From contig CAWGCL010000013.1 of the NCBI GenBank assembly GCA_963820995.1, forward strand, positions 1 to 64,000: DNA of 64,000 bases. The letters run 5' to 3'. Of the stretch, positions 51,201 through 62,812 are shown one piece after another. The notes under the pieces were generated by a model. That model saw nothing but the letters and a program-made list of their open reading frames with translations. It was not told the origin of the DNA and made no database searches. The DNA is from JAGTVG01 sp963820995 (lineage in GTDB: Bacteria; Bacteroidota; Bacteroidia; Cytophagales; Cyclobacteriaceae). The translations under genes were made by a program, and so were the position numbers. How positions within the stretch are numbered: position 1 is the first letter of the stretch; each line of letters starts with the position of its first letter.

Positions 51201-51917
51201 ATGATTGAGATCCTTGAATGGGATAGCAAATTTTTTGGTTTTGAAACAGCCAGATTTATACCTTCCGACAGTCTTGAAATGTTTAAAAAAATAATAAAGG
51301 AATGTCAAAAAAAAAATGTTTGTCTATTATATGTTTTCCTTGATCCAAACTACACCGATATTATTCTACATGCCAAACAAAAGAAATATTTTCTTGCCGA
51401 CGTCAAAGTTACCTACTCAAAAAAATTGTCTGAAGGTCATAGGGAAATTGACGAAAATATTCACAGGATAACATTTTCTGATTATAAAAGTTATCGGGAA
51501 GATTTATACTTTTTAGCCATTCTTAGTGGACAGTATTCCAGGTTCAAACTTGATGATAATATTTCGAGATCAAAGTTTGAAAAAATGTATAAGTTATGGA
51601 TTGATGGCACAATCATGGGCCAAACGGATGGTCAAATTCTTACATACAATCATGATGGGAAAATTTTGGGTATGGTTACATTGACTTTTCAAGGTAGAAA
51701 CTCAAAAATTGGCCTTATTTCTGTCAGGGAAAACTTTCAGGGAAAATCAATAGGCAGGAAATTAATGAAAGCAGCAGAATATGCTGTGATTGAGCAAGGG
51801 AATAATGTTTTGGATGTAGCCACACAAAAGCATAATTATGGAGCCTGCAAGTTTTATAATAGCCTGGATTATAAAATAATTAGGGAAGAATTAATATATC
51901 ATATATGGCTAACATGA
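51201..51917 (+). CDS. wecD: GNAT acetyltransferase, WecD-like
   Basis: An intact 238-residue protein. The N-terminal LEWDSKFFGFETARFIPSD is characteristic of WecD/RffC; LSGQYSRFKLDD, FEKMYKLWIDGTIMG and the acetyl-CoA loop ENFQGKSIGRKLMKAAEYAV (Q/R-x-x-G-x-G/A type) follow, then TQKHNYGACKFYNSLDYKI. WecD acetylates dTDP-4-amino-4,6-dideoxygalactose to dTDP-Fuc4NAc. Its 13-base overlap with the WecE-like aminotransferase supports this role strongly. Confidence 0.85.
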   Translation: MIEILEWDSKFFGFETARFIPSDSLEMFKKIIKECQKKNVCLLYVFLDPNYTDIILHAKQKKYFLADVKVTYSKKLSEGHREIDENIHRITFSDYKSYREDLYFLAILSGQYSRFKLDDNISRSKFEKMYKLWIDGTIMGQTDGQILTYNHDGKILGMVTLTFQGRNSKIGLISVRENFQGKSIGRKLMKAAEYAVIEQGNNVLDVATQKHNYGACKFYNSLDYKIIREELIYHIWLT

Positions 51918-53035
51918 AAATACCATTTAATAAGCCATATTTTACCGGCAAGGAAACAGAGTATATAAGGGATGCTGTTTCCAGGGGACATATCAGTGGA
52001 AATGGCTATTATACAAAGAAATGTCAGGAATTTTTTCAAGATCAGTATGGGTTTAAAAAATGTTTATTGACAACATCCTGTACGGATGCTTTGGAAATGG
52101 CGGCAATTCTGTTGGATATTAAAAAGGGAGATGAGGTAATCATGCCATCATTCACATTTGTCAGCACAGCCAACGCTTTCGTGTTAAGAGGCGCTAATGT
52201 CAAATTTGTTGATAGCCGTCATGACCATCCAGGAATGGATGAAGATAAAATTGAAGAATTGATCACACCGAAAACAAAAGCCATTGTATCAGTACACTAT
52301 GCTGGAGTAGCCTGTGACATGGATAAGATAATGGCACTGGCTCATAAATATAATTTATTTGTAGTTGAAGATGCCGCACAGGCTATAGATAGCTACTATA
52401 ATGAAAAGCCATTGGGTAGTATTGGTCATTTGGCGACGTTAAGTTTTCATGAAACTAAAAATATCAGTTCTGGTGAAGGTGGAATGCTGATAATTAACGA
52501 TAAACAATTTGAAACCCGTTCAGAAATCATATGGGAAAAAGGAACAAATCGTGCTGCTTTTTCAAGAGGAGAGGTTAATAAGTATGAATGGATTGATATA
52601 GGCTCAAGTTTCTTGCCATCAGATATAATTGCAGCCGTTTTATTGGCACAATTGGAATCAATAGACGTTATTCAGCAAGGAAGAAAAAAGATTTGGGATA
52701 AATATTTTGAGAAATTAAATGCCAAGTCAAAAAATGGCTGCATTAAAATACCTGTAATTCCTAAATATGCCACGAATAACGGACATATTTTTTATATGAT
52801 TATGAACTCTCAAGAGGATCGGGACGGGTTAATCTCATATTTGAAGACAAAAGGTATTTTATCAGTTTTTCACTATCAGTCTTTAGCCAACAGCAAATTC
52901 TATTCATCAAATTTCGGAAGACAATTTCTAAATAATGCAGATAAATATTCACGGACTCTGGTAAGGCTTCCCTTATACTTTGATCCTGATTTAGATGTTG
53001 GATACATAACTGATCTGGTAAATGAGTTTATCTAA
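51905..53035 (+). CDS. wecE: dTDP-4-amino-4,6-dideoxygalactose transaminase, WecE-like
   Basis: An intact 376-residue PLP enzyme. IPFNKPYFTGKETEYIRDAV, LLTTSCTDALEMAAILLDIK, VIMPSFTFVSTANAFVLRGA, VSVHYAGVACDMDKIMALA, VVEDAAQAIDSYYNEKPLGS and the PLP-lysine segment SFHETKNISSGEGG are nearly residue-for-residue WecE/RffA; KGTNRAAFSRGEVNKYEWID, WIDIGSSFLPSDIIAA and HIFYMIM follow. It aminates dTDP-4-keto-6-deoxyglucose at C4. With wecD it gives the Fuc4NAc-type donor, a second amino sugar beside the fdt pathway. Confidence 0.92.
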   Translation: MANMKIPFNKPYFTGKETEYIRDAVSRGHISGNGYYTKKCQEFFQDQYGFKKCLLTTSCTDALEMAAILLDIKKGDEVIMPSFTFVSTANAFVLRGANVKFVDSRHDHPGMDEDKIEELITPKTKAIVSVHYAGVACDMDKIMALAHKYNLFVVEDAAQAIDSYYNEKPLGSIGHLATLSFHETKNISSGEGGMLIINDKQFETRSEIIWEKGTNRAAFSRGEVNKYEWIDIGSSFLPSDIIAAVLLAQLESIDVIQQGRKKIWDKYFEKLNAKSKNGCIKIPVIPKYATNNGHIFYMIMNSQEDRDGLISYLKTKGILSVFHYQSLANSKFYSSNFGRQFLNNADKYSRTLVRLPLYFDPDLDVGYITDLVNEFI

Positions 53036-54984
53036 TTTTTTAAATCCGAATTATGAATTCAAAATTAATGTATCAAGTCTGTTATTGGTATTTTCAACTT
53101 TTTTATTGATCCCAACTTTGCAAGGATTTTTATCCTTTGAACAAATCATATTTTCAATACTGATCTTATTTATTTTCTTTTTGACCGGATATGTTCTATT
53201 GAGTTTTACAATTTTTCGACAAATAGATAATACTTTATGTACCTCCCTCTCAATTATACTGGGGGCATTTATTTTTTTTATATCAAAGTTTTTCATAGTT
53301 GTTGTCTTTGGAGTTTTAATATACCTGGCAATTAGAAAAAAAATTAAAATTACTAGAACTCTTAAAATTCGTTCCATCGCTATAATAATTCCTGGTGCCT
53401 TACTGCTCTTTATTACAGATAAGGAACAAACATTCTCAAATGAAGCTATTGCATTTGTAAACGGAACACCCGATAAGTATTATTTCACAGCAATCGTGGC
53501 CTCTATAAAGTATTTTAATTCGATTTTTAATTCAAATTATGCATATGGAACGCCAATCAGTTATCAATCAATGTCTTTTATCCCTCCTGGTATATTTGCT
53601 AGATTTACTGGAATAAGTTCACATATTACGTTGTGGGGTATATGGATACCTTTTTACAAGGTATTCGGTATCGCATTTATAGCTTATGCAATTAACTATT
53701 ATACAGGGACGATAAAGAAAAGTTTTTGGCTCTTACTTTCAGGATTACTAATGATCTTACTGGCTCCTATAAATCCAAAATCTCTAATCAATTTTAGCGG
53801 GGGAAATTTTATATGGAATGGTCATGCTTATATTATTCCCGGTGGTAATCCACCATTTATACTAGGCTTCATTTGGGTTGGTATAATATTGATTTTATTA
53901 TTTCATCTTGATAAGGAGGATAAAAAAGTATGGTTAGAGTCATTGTTATATATATTTTTTCTATCCTCATTGATTATAGTCAAGGTGGCATTATTCCCTA
54001 GTATCTTCCTGTTTTGTTTTCTTTTCAGTTTTAGAAAAATAATGAACGGAGAAATGAAATTTCTAATAATTTATATAGCAACTTTTTTAATAGCTGTGTT
54101 GTGGTATTATATATTCATAGGGATGAACGAAGGTTTTATAAGCATTGCCATAAATCACAGGATACTATATCGAAAATTTAATAAGCAATTATGAGTTAAA
54201 TAATTATAGCATTCCGATTATAATATCCATCCCCCTGCTATTGTTTTTATTTTTTGGAATAAGACTTGCTTTTATATTTTTTGGTCTAAAGGCAACAAAG
54301 AAGAGACTGCTATCTTCAGTATTAATATCTTTTATCCTTACTTTTTTATTTATCAATTTGATCCGATTACAAATTTTTAGTGAACAAGGTACATTAATAC
54401 AAGATCTTTCATTTGATTTGGTTCAATTTATAAGAGGAGCATTTATATTGGTTACGACCATATCAATTTTAGCTTTTATCTTGGTTTTACAATCTGATAG
54501 AAAATATTTAAAACAGGTTTTTATAATTTCTTTAATAGCATGGTCTATCCCGGTGGCCTTTAGCTATTATCAATTGTTATCTGTGAAAAAAATGCCTAAT
54601 AAAATATCTAATCATTGGATCGGTGAAGTTACAGAGGAAATAGGAGAAGAAAGTGATAAAATATATGCTATGATCTCTGATAAATCTTATCCAGGGCAAT
54701 TATTAAGTGCCAGGGAGGTTGGATTATGGTGGACTAATTGTTCTCGCGCAGATGGTACGGGAATAGTAATGACCAAAGAACATCAAAAGCGTGGAGAATT
54801 ATTGAAACATTTTTTTGAAAAAACAACAATTCATGAACATGAACAAATAATTCGAATACTTGGAGATGAAGATATTGATTATTTAATAGCGACTCCAAAA
54901 AACATAAAATTCTTTAATGAACTATCGAATCATAATTTGGTTAAAAGAAAAAGTGATTCTTCCTGGCTATTTGACCCTTCCTGA
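53022..54984 (+). CDS. Large GT-C-like polytopic membrane protein (one frameshift)
   Basis: About 655 residues joined near 54175. It has many hydrophobic helices (for example SSLLLVFSTFLLIPTLQGFL, IIFSILILFIFFLTGYVLL, IAIIIPGALLLFIT, SFWLLLSGLLMILLAPI) and, in the last 130 residues, a soluble part with LSAREVGLWWTNCSRADGTG and GDEDIDYLIATPKN. Long periplasmic loops between helices 5 and 8 (YKYYFTAIV-like aromatic stretch, YGTPISYQSMSFIPPG) fit a lipid-dependent GT-C transferase or a Wzy-type polymerase; which one is not settled. It overlaps wecE by 14 bases. Confidence 0.6.
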
Positions 54985-54986
54985 CC

Positions 54987-56351
54987 GTGAGAACTGTTTT
55001 AATTTATTCCTATGAATGTGTACCATATAATAGGCCCGGATCAACTATCGGCGCTCAGAGACCTTACCAGTTTGCGAAGCTCTTACCTAATTTCGGATGG
55101 CGTACAATAGTATTGTGCTGTGATCATCAGCGTAGGGGAAGCGTTGTAAGAAGTGATTTATCTAAAGTTGTTGCAGAGGCAAAAGCTCATGTATTGGAGA
55201 GTGAGAATACAAATAGTCTTATTATACCCTTACCTTCACTTAAATATGCAGACCTTATTGATAAAATTTGGTGGAAGTTTACTGATACAAATTATGAAAC
55301 AGGCACGTAAATCCTAAAGGAGGTATAATTGGAGGATTGATAAGAAAAATTTGTACAATTATTAAATATTTTAAAGGAGACCATTCTCAAAGCTCGCATA
55401 TGCCTGCCAAATTGGTAACAGAAGAATTGACGAGTATTTTAAAAATTGATTTGTGCCTTGGAGAACATGGACCTTCAGCTGGTTTATTTCTAGCGAATTC
55501 GTTTAATAAACAGTATAAGGTACTCGTCGATTGTTGATTTTCGGGATCCAATTGACAGGGGTCAGAAAAAACTCCTTAGGCCTATTTTGCTTCTTTATTA
55601 CAGGAAGCTATTAAAGACTACTTCTTTTTTAATAGCCGTCACGCCTTATTGGGCTAAACTTGATCAAAAACGGATTAAGAAAAGGACAATATGTTTGCCT
55701 AATGGATACGATAAATTGATTAATAAAAATTCTAAGATAAAAAGAGACAATAGAGTTTTTAAGATTATTTATATAGGCAGCATACATCATTCTCAAAATA
55801 TTGATCTTTTCTTGAAGGGTTATAAAAAATTATTGATAGAAAGCAATCTGGATTAGAAAAATGCAGATTTATATATCGAGGATTTTCTATTGATTATTTG
55901 AACCAAATTGCCTTAGAATTGGATATCGTTGACTATACGTGTCAAATCATATATTCAAAGAGATAAAGCAATTAATTTGCTGTTAGAGGCTGATTTACTA
56001 GTGCTTTTATCAATTGATCCTAAGAAAACTCAAGATCCGCTTCTAAAAAGAGGTCATTACCCAGGCAAAGTATTCGAATACTTCGGGGTTCAAAAACCAA
56101 TTCTTTGCATAGCTGAAGATAATAATGTATTATCAGAATTGATTCGGAGAACAAAAACAGGTGAAATAGTAAACTCAGAGGAAGAAGTATGCGATCAATT
56201 ATCAAAATACTATTCACTTTGGGAAGCTGGTGAAGAAAGTTATTTTCCAATTAAAAATGAAGTAAAAAAGTATTCCAGAAATAATCAGGTTAGTTATCTC
56301 AGTGAATTAATGAAAGAAATAATTTTTAGCCCACAAATAATTGAAAAGTAA
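54987..56351 (+). CDS. GT4 glycosyltransferase H (multiply frameshifted)
   Basis: Starts at a GTG two bases after the previous stop. Joined pieces: VLIYSYECVPYNRPGSTIGA, QRPYQFAKLLPNFGWRTIVL, IDLCLGEHGPSAGLFLANSF, VDFRDPIDRGQKKLLRPIL, SFLIAVTPYWAKLDQKRI, KIIYIGSIHHSQNIDLFLKG and KRGHYPGKVFEYFGVQKPIL. The last is the donor-binding region of a GT-B transferase. At least five indels occur from 55300 to 55940. About 455 residues. Confidence 0.75.
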
Positions 56352-56358
56352 CTAAGAT

Positions 56359-57675
56359 TTGAGAAATTTTTTTCGTGCCTTTTTATTTAGTTTGCCTGTC
56401 TTTATAGCAGGCTTTGTCATAATGGAGGCAAGTATTGTTTATTTCTCCAGTTTAATCTTTTCAATTATTTTTCTATACTTATTTATCAGGAATTCATCAG
56501 TTGAAAATATTGACCCGATATTCTTATTTACATTTTCTTTAGGTTTAACTTCTTTTGCAAATATTATTGGTGTTTCATCATTTGGGGGAGAAAATGAATT
56601 TGTATATAACTTATACACTTATATACCAACCCTTTTGGATGCATCCATAGTACATTATATTGGTTTTATAATATTGGTTGCCGGCTATGAATTTGGGAAT
56701 AATAAAAATTGGCTTCCATCGCTTTCCTATAAAATTACAGATGATAGTAAGATTAAATATCTATTTATATTTATTCTTCTTGTTATTTATATTTCTATAC
56801 AAGGAAGAATTCCTGGATTTTTGGGAGCTATTCGAGCATTTATTATTGGTCTGCCTTTATTTGTTGCATTTTATCTGGTTAAAAGAGGAATAATAAGAAA
56901 AAAGCCGATCTATCTAGTTTATAGTTCCGTAATAGTGATTTTTTTTAACAATTCAGGCTGTATTATTTTCGTTTCTTCGAACAAATATGATAAAACCTGC
57001 AGTTTTTTTTACTTTGGCATATATAATAGCTCATAGGAATGTCAAGGTACTTTTTAGTTTAAAACTTATCCCATTATATGTTTTTATTGCTGTTTTTATG
57101 AGTTATTTCGGGATATTTGGCTCTGAAAGAAGCAATATTGGGATTGGTACCCAGAGAATTGAAGAGTTGGTTGAGTTAAAAGAAGAACCAAATTGTTGAG
57201 GGGCAAACACCCCTTGCACGGGCATACGAATTTTAATCAGTTATCACAGGTCGTCAAAATAACAAAAGATGATGGATTTTTAAATGGAGAAACACTGCAA
57301 TACCTGACATTATGTATTTATTCCACGATTTATCTGGCCTGGGAAACCCTTAATCCAGACTGGAGCATGGTTTGCTGAAAGAATTGGACTAGGTTGGATT
57401 GATTATGAAGGGAAGTATCATAATTCAATTAATATGACTATACCGGGAGAATTATATTTAAATTATGGGTATATAGGAGTAATAATTGGATCTTTCATTA
57501 ATTGGATTTTTATTTAGCCTTTTCTGGAATTCCGTAGAACCATGGAGAGATCCCGAGGATTTATTTGGTAATTTATTTGCTGCTTATTTGTTGTTCCTTG
57601 GATTGTTTTCACTGGGGCTGATATTCAAATCTTGGTAACTATATCTGGCGACTATACCTGATATTGTTGTTTTAA
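56359..57675 (+). CDS. Wzy-like oligosaccharide repeat polymerase (multiply frameshifted)
   Basis: Starts at a TTG (56359). About 440 residues with ten or so helices: FLFSLPVFIAGFVIMEASIV, FSSLIFSIIFLYLFI, IVHYIGFIILVAGYEFG, YLFIFILLVIYISIQG, FFTLAYIIAHRNVKVLFSLK. The later part, spread over frames from 56980 on, codes QIVEGQTPLARAYEFNQLSQ, WAERIGLG-like WFAERIGLGWIDY and TIPGELYLNYGYIGVIIGSF, the PGE..LNYGYxG motif of O-antigen/capsule polymerases. It would join repeat units on the periplasmic face. The end LILLF at 57675 is the best stop. Confidence 0.72.
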
Positions 57676-57693
57676 ATCGATTTATATTTAGGA

Positions 57694-58733
57694 ATGTTTA
57701 AAATTTTATGCGTCGGACCACAGTGGCGAGGTAGTAATGCAGGAGGATTATTTAAGGCATTGTCCAGGCAGGGGCATCTTATTGAAATAATAGATGAATT
57801 TTATGAAATTCCATTAAAGGCACGACTCTTTAATATCTTACGTGGTAGCGAAAGCGTTCAGGAAAATATTTATTAAAGAGTATAATTCAAAAATTCTTGA
57901 TATCAGCAGGGCGATTAAAGCAGATATAGTATTTATATATAAAGGTGGCTTTGTCTTTCCTGGCACATTACATAAATTAAAAAAGCAAGGCGTAAAGTTG
58001 ATAAATTTTTTTCCGGATGTAAGCTTTCATACACACGGTATATATTTAAAGAAATCCCTGCCAATTTATGACATTGTATTTACAACGAAATCTTTTGGAG
58101 TAAAGGATATGAATGAACAGCTTGGTATTAAGAATTCTTACTTTATTCCTCACGGATTTGATCCGGAAGTCCATAGAATGATAGATTTCTCAAAATTAAA
58201 TAAAATCCATTTACGAATGATGTTTCCTTTATTGGTACCTGGTCATTAAAAAAAGAAAAATTATTGAATTACATTATTGAACAAATTCCCAGGTTAATCT
58301 TAAGATATTTGGCAGCCAGTGGGAAAAAGCAAGCGAGCAAGTACAATCCAGATGGATGAAACGGGAAGTACTTGGTGATCTTTATGCTTTGGCAATCAAT
58401 AGTAGTAAAATCAATCTTGGGCTATTATCAGAACAAGTAAAAGGGGCTTCTTCAGGAGATCAGATAACTTCACGAACCTTTCATATTCCTGCGAGCGGAG
58501 GATTCCTCCTGCATGAAAGAACCGATGAGGTTTCTAATTATTATATTGAGGATAAAGAAATCACATGTTTTGGGAACAAGGAAGAATTGATAAGTAAAAT
58601 TCGATTTTACCTGGAGCATGAGTCTGAAAGGATGAAAATTAAAATGGAAGGACACAAAAGGGCTTTAAAGGACCATAGCCTGGATAATAGAGCAAAAGAT
58701 CTATTAAAAGTTATTGAGGGTATCGAAAATTAA
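57694..58733 (+). CDS. CgeB-like glycosyltransferase (frameshifted)
   Basis: About 346 residues. MFKILCVGPQWRGSNAGGLF, ADIVFIYKGGFVFPGTLHKL, LINFFPDVSFHTHGIYLKK, DIVFTTKSFGVKDMNEQLGI and IPHGFDPEVHR match CgeB/DUF3880-type GT-B proteins. The C-terminal TSRTFHIPASGGFLLHERTD with E-x-x-E-like acids is the donor site. Indels near 57840 and 58210-58345 split it; the middle frame codes DVSFIGTW-like FIGTWSLKKEKLLNYI and KIFGSQWEKASE. It ends 4 bases before the methyltransferase ATG. Confidence 0.8.
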
Positions 58734-58737
58734 TAAC

Positions 58738-59460
58738 ATGTTGTATAAAGAGGAGATATATAAAAAATACGTGAGCAATCATAATGTTCATTTGTATGGT
58801 AACACCTCAATTCAAGCGATAGAAAGGAATTTTACATTATGGGATTATTTCTATGAGCGATTTTTGCCAAAGAATAAAAATTCAAAAATCCTTGACCTTG
58901 GAAGTGGTGAAGGCGCATTTGTATACTACTTACAACAGAAAGGATATTTGGATACTTATGGGATAGATATATCTGATGAACAGATTAAATTGGGTGAAAC
59001 TTTGGGAATTGAAAAAATCCAGAAGATTGATATTATTAGTTTTTTGAAGAAAAGTGAAAATACATATGATTTTGTAATAGCGCGTGATGTATTGGAACAT
59101 TTTACGAAGCCTGAGATTTTTGAAATTCTTAAATTAACTCATAATGTTTTAAAACAAGAAGGACAAATGATGATTCAGGTACCTAATGGGTGGGGTATCT
59201 GGCATGAAAAAATTTATTACGGGGATATTACACATGAATCTTTGTTTTCAATAGATTCAGCTCGTCAAGTGTTTTTCAGTACTGGATTTGCTAAGGTGGA
59301 CAGTTACCCTCTAGAGTTTCCCGTGGTTAATATTAAGTCATTCATTCGTAAAATTGTATGGAGAGGTATGGTGTTTCAAAGCAAATTTCGAAAATGGATA
59401 GCCACAGGGGATGGTTCAGGTATTTTTACTCCAAATTTATTGGTAGTTGGTCAAAAATGA
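58738..59460 (+). CDS. Class I SAM-dependent methyltransferase
   Basis: An intact 240-residue protein. The ATG at 58738 is preferred since the upstream extension overlaps the CgeB-like gene. SAM loop ILDLGSGEGAFVYYLQQKG (residues ~46-64), acidic end of strand 2 GIDISDEQ, then YDFVIARDVLEHFTKPEIFE (post-II motif) and GQMMIQVPNGWGIWH. Typical of O- or N-methyltransferases of glycan loci. Substrate unknown. A second methylating enzyme beside the FkbM-type one at 33233. Confidence 0.85.
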   Translation: MLYKEEIYKKYVSNHNVHLYGNTSIQAIERNFTLWDYFYERFLPKNKNSKILDLGSGEGAFVYYLQQKGYLDTYGIDISDEQIKLGETLGIEKIQKIDIISFLKKSENTYDFVIARDVLEHFTKPEIFEILKLTHNVLKQEGQMMIQVPNGWGIWHEKIYYGDITHESLFSIDSARQVFFSTGFAKVDSYPLEFPVVNIKSFIRKIVWRGMVFQSKFRKWIATGDGSGIFTPNLLVVGQK

Positions 59461-59576
59461 TAGGATTAAGCTTTCTTAATATACTTTTCATTCTTTTTAA
59501 GTAAGCTTTTAAAGATTGAAGTGGTCAGTTTATCATTGTATATAGTAAGGATGGTCCTTGGGAATTACGTTGTTTA

Positions 59577-60572
59577 ATGAGAGTCACGTTTATCCACCGG
59601 GAGAAAAGATCAGGAAATTATAGTTTTGAAACCATTTTCTCAATCTTAAGTAGAAATATTGAAAGTGAAAATCTTGAATTACGTCATTATTTTAGAAAAG
59701 AAAATGAATCAAGGCTTTTAAGTATTTATAAAGTAGCCCGCCAAAAATCTGATATTTTTCATATAACTGGAGACGTTAATTTTCTGGCAATAGGATTGCC
59801 CGGGAGAAAAACGATTTTAACGATCCATGACCTGGGATTTCTTGAAAATCCAGTTCATAATGCATTGAAAAGAAAAATCTATAGATTATTTTGGTTTGAA
59901 ATTCCGCTGCGCAGGGCAAGATTTATAACAACCGTCAGCCAGTTTACCAAAAAGAAAATAATTGAACATTTTAGAATTGCAGAAGATAAAATCAAGGTTA
60001 TTCAGAATCCTGTCACTTTAGATCCTGATCAAAAAAAGGAAGATTTTAAATTGAGCAGCTGCCCCAGGATTCTTCAAATTGGTACTGGAGCGCATAAAAA
60101 TCTTAGCCGATTATTAAAAGCAATAGTAGGATTACATGTTCAGATAGTAATTATTGGCAACCCAAATAAAGAGGATCTTGCATTTATTAAAGAAAACCAT
60201 ATTAAACATAAAATATACTTCGATATATCCAGGGAAAGACTGATAGCTCTGTTTAGGGAAGCAGATATATTGTTTTTCGCCTCACTATATGAAGGATTTG
60301 GCCTTCCAATAATTGAGGCCAACCAGATTGGAGTTCCAGTCATTTCCAGTAATATCTGTTCAATGCCGGAAGTAGCTGGAAACGCATCCTTGATGGTGGA
60401 TCCGCTTAATATTGACGAAATTAGAGAAGCAATCCAATTGCTGTTGAATGATATGAATGAACGTATGCGTTTGATTAAAAATGGTTTTGAAAATGTAAAA
60501 AAATTTGATTTACAAACAATTTCACAAGAGTATATTAATCTATACAAACTAGTAAACAGTGAAAATCAGTAA
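59577..60572 (+). CDS. GT4 glycosyltransferase I
   Basis: An intact 331-residue GT-B enzyme. FIHREKRSGNYSFETIFS, SDIFHITGDVNFLAIGL, KTILTIHDLGFLENP, ARFITTVSQFTKKKIIEHF, PRILQIGTGAHKNLSRLLKA and the donor motif LYEGFGLPIIEANQIGVPVI followed by SMPEVAGNASLMVDP. The HDLGFLENP and TGAHKN forms recall mannosyl/rhamnosyl transferases of the WbaZ/MtfB kind. Retaining; sugar not resolved. Confidence 0.88.
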   Translation: MRVTFIHREKRSGNYSFETIFSILSRNIESENLELRHYFRKENESRLLSIYKVARQKSDIFHITGDVNFLAIGLPGRKTILTIHDLGFLENPVHNALKRKIYRLFWFEIPLRRARFITTVSQFTKKKIIEHFRIAEDKIKVIQNPVTLDPDQKKEDFKLSSCPRILQIGTGAHKNLSRLLKAIVGLHVQIVIIGNPNKEDLAFIKENHIKHKIYFDISRERLIALFREADILFFASLYEGFGLPIIEANQIGVPVISSNICSMPEVAGNASLMVDPLNIDEIREAIQLLLNDMNERMRLIKNGFENVKKFDLQTISQEYINLYKLVNSENQ

Positions 60573-61676
60573 ATTGATTTTCTTTCAGAATATTATCAGT
60601 GTTCATCAGAGGGATGTATTGAATGAATTATGCCGGTTTTATAGTGTTTTTCTATTTGTAGAGAAGGAAATTGATGAATACAGGAAAGGAGAAAACTGGG
60701 ATATTCCAAAATCTGAATTATTTTCTATTGATATAATAAAAAATATCACCCATGCAAAATCCATTATTTCTCAAATTGATATATCTTCTTCTGTGCTTAT
60801 ATTCTCCGGAATTGGAAGATATAAACTGATTCATAAGTGTTTTAAAGATGCCATTTCCAGGCCTTTCATGTAGGTATTATGTCGGAAACTTTGAATCCTG
60901 ATGGAATTAAAGGGAGGCTTAGAAGTATTAAAACATATATGTTCAGTATAAAGTATGGTAGAAGAATTGATTTTATATTAGCTATAGGAGGGAATGGGTA
61001 TGATTGGTTTAGAAAGCACGGATTTTCAAATGAAAAAGTGTTTTTATGGGGGTATTTTGTGAATAAGAAAATTGATAATCCAATAATAAAAAGAGATGAT
61101 AAATGTCGGATTTTGTTTGTCGGTCGATTAGTAGAACAAAAAGGCTTATTGCAATTGATTCAGGTGGCCAAAGTATGCTTCGATTATTATGATGAGTTGT
61201 GTATTATAGGAAGGGGACCATTTAAAGTAGAATTAGAAAAATATATTTCTAATAATCCAATATTAAAATCGAAAATTTGTTTTATAGATTATCTCCCAAA
61301 TCGACAGATCTTAGAGAAGATTTCGGAATATAACCTGCTTGTATTACCCAGTATTTGGAAAGAAGGATGGGGGGTTGTCGTTAATGAAGCTTTAATGGTT
61401 GGTACACCGGTCATCGCAAGTAAGGTAGCAGGCGCATCCATATTATTGGACGGATCAACCAGAGGCGAAACATTTGATTCCAGGAATAGAGAGAATTTTG
61501 AACTAACTTTCAGAAAATGGGCAAAGAGAAGTCTGCATTGCGATCGGGATGAAATAATTAAATGGTCTGACCGAATCAGTGCTGCAAGTAATGCCAATTA
61601 CATCAAAGACATCCTCTCGTACAAATATAATAATGTATCCATCAAACCATCCCCTCCCTGGCAAGACCAAATATGA
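60559..61676 (+). CDS. GT4 glycosyltransferase J (one frameshift)
   Basis: Starts at a GTG inside the previous gene (14-base overlap). VHQRDVLNELCRFYSVFLFV, SSVLIFSGIGRYKLI, then after an indel near 60870 MSETLNPDGIKGRLRSI, IDFILAIGGNGYDWFRKHGF, CRILFVGRLVEQKGLLQLIQ, CIIGRGPFKVELEK and WKEGWGVVVNEALMVGTPVI. About 371 residues. A GT4-type enzyme with the E-x7-E donor segment EGWGVVVNEA. It overlaps the next gene by 4 bases. Confidence 0.84.
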
Positions 61677-62798
61677 TCCTGGGAATTGATGCATCCAATA
61701 TAAGAGCAGGAGGGGGCCTTACCCACCTGGTTGAATTATTAACTCATGCAAGGCCTGAAGATCATGGCTTTGATGAGGTAATTGTCTGGGCACCCCTGTT
61801 AACGATTTCCAAATTGCCCGATCTGCCATGGCTTACAAAAAGAAGTCACCCCTTATTAAACGGATCATTTTTTTTCAGAGTTATATGGCAGAAATTCTAT
61901 CTTACGAGGTTGGCAAGAATGTCTTGTGATATATTGTTTCTTCCATCAGGGAATACTTCGGGATTTCATCCTTATGTGTCCATGTGCCAGAATCTTTTGC
62001 CTTTTGAGTCAAAAGAGAAGGCAAATTTTGGAATCTCTCTAGTTCGACTCAGATATGAATTATTGAAATGGAACCAGTGCAAGTCGTTCAGGAAAGCTGA
62101 TGGTGTTATTTTTCTGAGTGATTATTCGTTGAGATTGATCGGTCATGTATGTGGTAAAGTGAAAAGTCAAAAGGTAATTCCTCATGGAGTGTCAGACATT
62201 TTCAGAGTTGAAAAAACGGATTTAAAATCTAATGATCCATGTATAAATATTTTGTATGTTTCAATCATCAATTTCTACAAACACCAGGATAAAGTAGTAA
62301 AAGCCATTTACAAACTTCTAGACATGGGTTATGATGTTAAATTAACTTTAGTCGGACCCTCATATTTGCCGGCTTTAAAAGCACTTGAAAAGGTAATCAA
62401 CGGACGTCCCGAGTATAAGTGATAGAATTGCCATAATTGATAAAGTTCAATACGAAAGTTTGCCGGAATATTACCGGAGTAGTGATATTTTCGTCTTCGC
62501 CTCTTCCTGTGAAACCTTTGGCATGATTCTTCTTGAAGCCATGGCTTGCGGATCAGCTATTGCATGCTCCAGTCTTAGCTCCATGAAAGAAGTCGCCGGA
62601 GATGCGGCGATCTATTTTAATCCTCTTGAAATTGAAGAAATAGTTGAGGCTTTACAAAAGTATCTGAAAGATCCGGAGTTGAGAAAAAAGATGTCTGATA
62701 AAGCATTATCCCGTTCGTCTGAGTTCACCTGGGAAAAATGTTCCAAAGAGACATTTTCATACTTATCCGAAATATATGATCTGTACTCATCAAATTGA
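61673..62798 (+). CDS. GT4 glycosyltransferase K (one frameshift)
   Basis: About 374 residues. MILGIDASNIRAGGGLTHLV is the typical N-terminus of this GT4 group, followed by CDILFLPSGNTSGFHPYVSM, ADGVIFLSDYSLRLI, KVIPHGVSDIF and INILYVSIINFYKHQDKVVK. An indel near 62415 leads to RIAIIDKVQYESLPEYYRSS and CETFGMILLEAMACGSAIAC (E-x7-E), then SSMKEVAGDAAIYFNP. Ends 14 bases before asnB. Confidence 0.86.
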
Positions 62799-62812
62799 AT
62801 CATAAATAATCC

